Below, piece after piece: positions 6,465 to 6,565 of a DNA stretch of 6,565 bases (position 1 is the first letter of the stretch; every line of letters begins with the position of its first letter). This stretch comes from Candidatus Thioglobus sp. GTDB taxonomy: Bacteria > Pseudomonadota > Gammaproteobacteria > PS1 > Pseudothioglobaceae. The stretch spans positions 1 to 6,565 of the forward strand of contig JAAOIF010000065.1 in assembly GCA_015163925.1 (NCBI GenBank). Direction: 5' to 3'. The notes below the pieces were generated by a model. The model saw nothing but the letters and a program-made list of their open reading frames with translations. It did no database searches and had not been told where the DNA came from. Both the position numbers and the translations under genes were made by a program.

Positions 6465-6495
6465 TTGTCAATAATACAAGCACCTGAAGTATAAT
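6465..6495 (+). promoter_or_regulatory. Candidate sigma70 promoter pointing out of the window
   Basis: On the plus strand TTGTCA (6465-6470) and a perfect TATAAT (6490-6495) are separated by 19 bases, slightly longer than optimal. Transcription would start near 6502 towards the right edge. It overlaps the opposed candidate spoT promoter almost completely, so the two could not be occupied at once. The driven gene, if any, lies beyond the window. Confidence 0.4.
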
Positions 6496-6500
6496 GCCAA
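6471..6500 (-). promoter_or_regulatory. Candidate sigma70 promoter for spoT
   Basis: On the minus strand TTGGCA (6495-6500) and TATTAT (6471-6476) are separated by 18 bases. Each differs from consensus by one base. Transcription would begin near 6464, giving a leader of about 49 bases to the ATG at 6415, and would barely include the TTG at 6460; this supports the ATG start. It is a motif-based call only. Confidence 0.45.
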
Positions 6501-6565
6501 CTAATTTATTGTAATTATCCAAATATTTATGCACAGCTGATTTTCACCCGATTTGCCGCTAATTC
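6501..6565. other. Right-edge non-coding stretch
   Basis: No convincing coding region is seen here. The plus-strand ATG at 6529 reaches a stop after three codons, and the TTG at 6509 is followed at once by a stop. This could be the leader of a rightward gene starting outside the window. No RNA gene was recognised. Confidence 0.35.

Overview
The window reads as chromosomal core-gene DNA from a gammaproteobacterium of moderate to low G+C content. The evidence is a GlyA C-terminus close to the enterobacterial sequence, NrdR, an IscX homologue (a small, largely proteobacterial protein), a complete tolB-pal-cpoB block and a SpoT/Rel-type long RSH enzyme. A sulfur-oxidising marine or symbiont lineage is possible from the general feel of the proteins, but the sequence does not prove it. 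No phage, transposon, CRISPR, tRNA or rRNA gene is visible.

Left part, + strand (1 to about 1160): the 3' end of glyA, then nrdR two bases later, then radA, which overlaps the nrdR stop in a TAATG. RadA is normal through its zinc finger and Walker A motif and then ends abruptly. From about 1160 the + strand is the reverse complement of a different gene.

Right part, - strand (6415 down to about 1160): spoT/rel, a 92-base gap, then iscX-tolB-pal-cpoB-pabB' packed tightly. The junctions are a 1-base overlap, 29 bases, 3 bases and 5 bases. TolB, Pal and CpoB are the periplasmic and outer-membrane-facing half of the Tol-Pal envelope machinery. tolQRA is not in the window. The last gene of this run, pabB, keeps only its N-terminal quarter.

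The most important feature is the point near 1158-1167 where radA and pabB meet tail to tail, both having lost their 3' ends. A perfect 10-base palindrome, GCCAATTGGC, sits there. It is either a real deletion between convergent genes, which would cost the cell RadA and p-aminobenzoate synthesis, or a chimeric join made during amplification or assembly. I lean towards an artefact but cannot decide from sequence alone. I do not see a convincing new biological system. The remaining points of interest are the iscX-tolB coupling, a KFKD variant in the RSH synthetase motif, and overlapping opposed promoter-like elements upstream of spoT.
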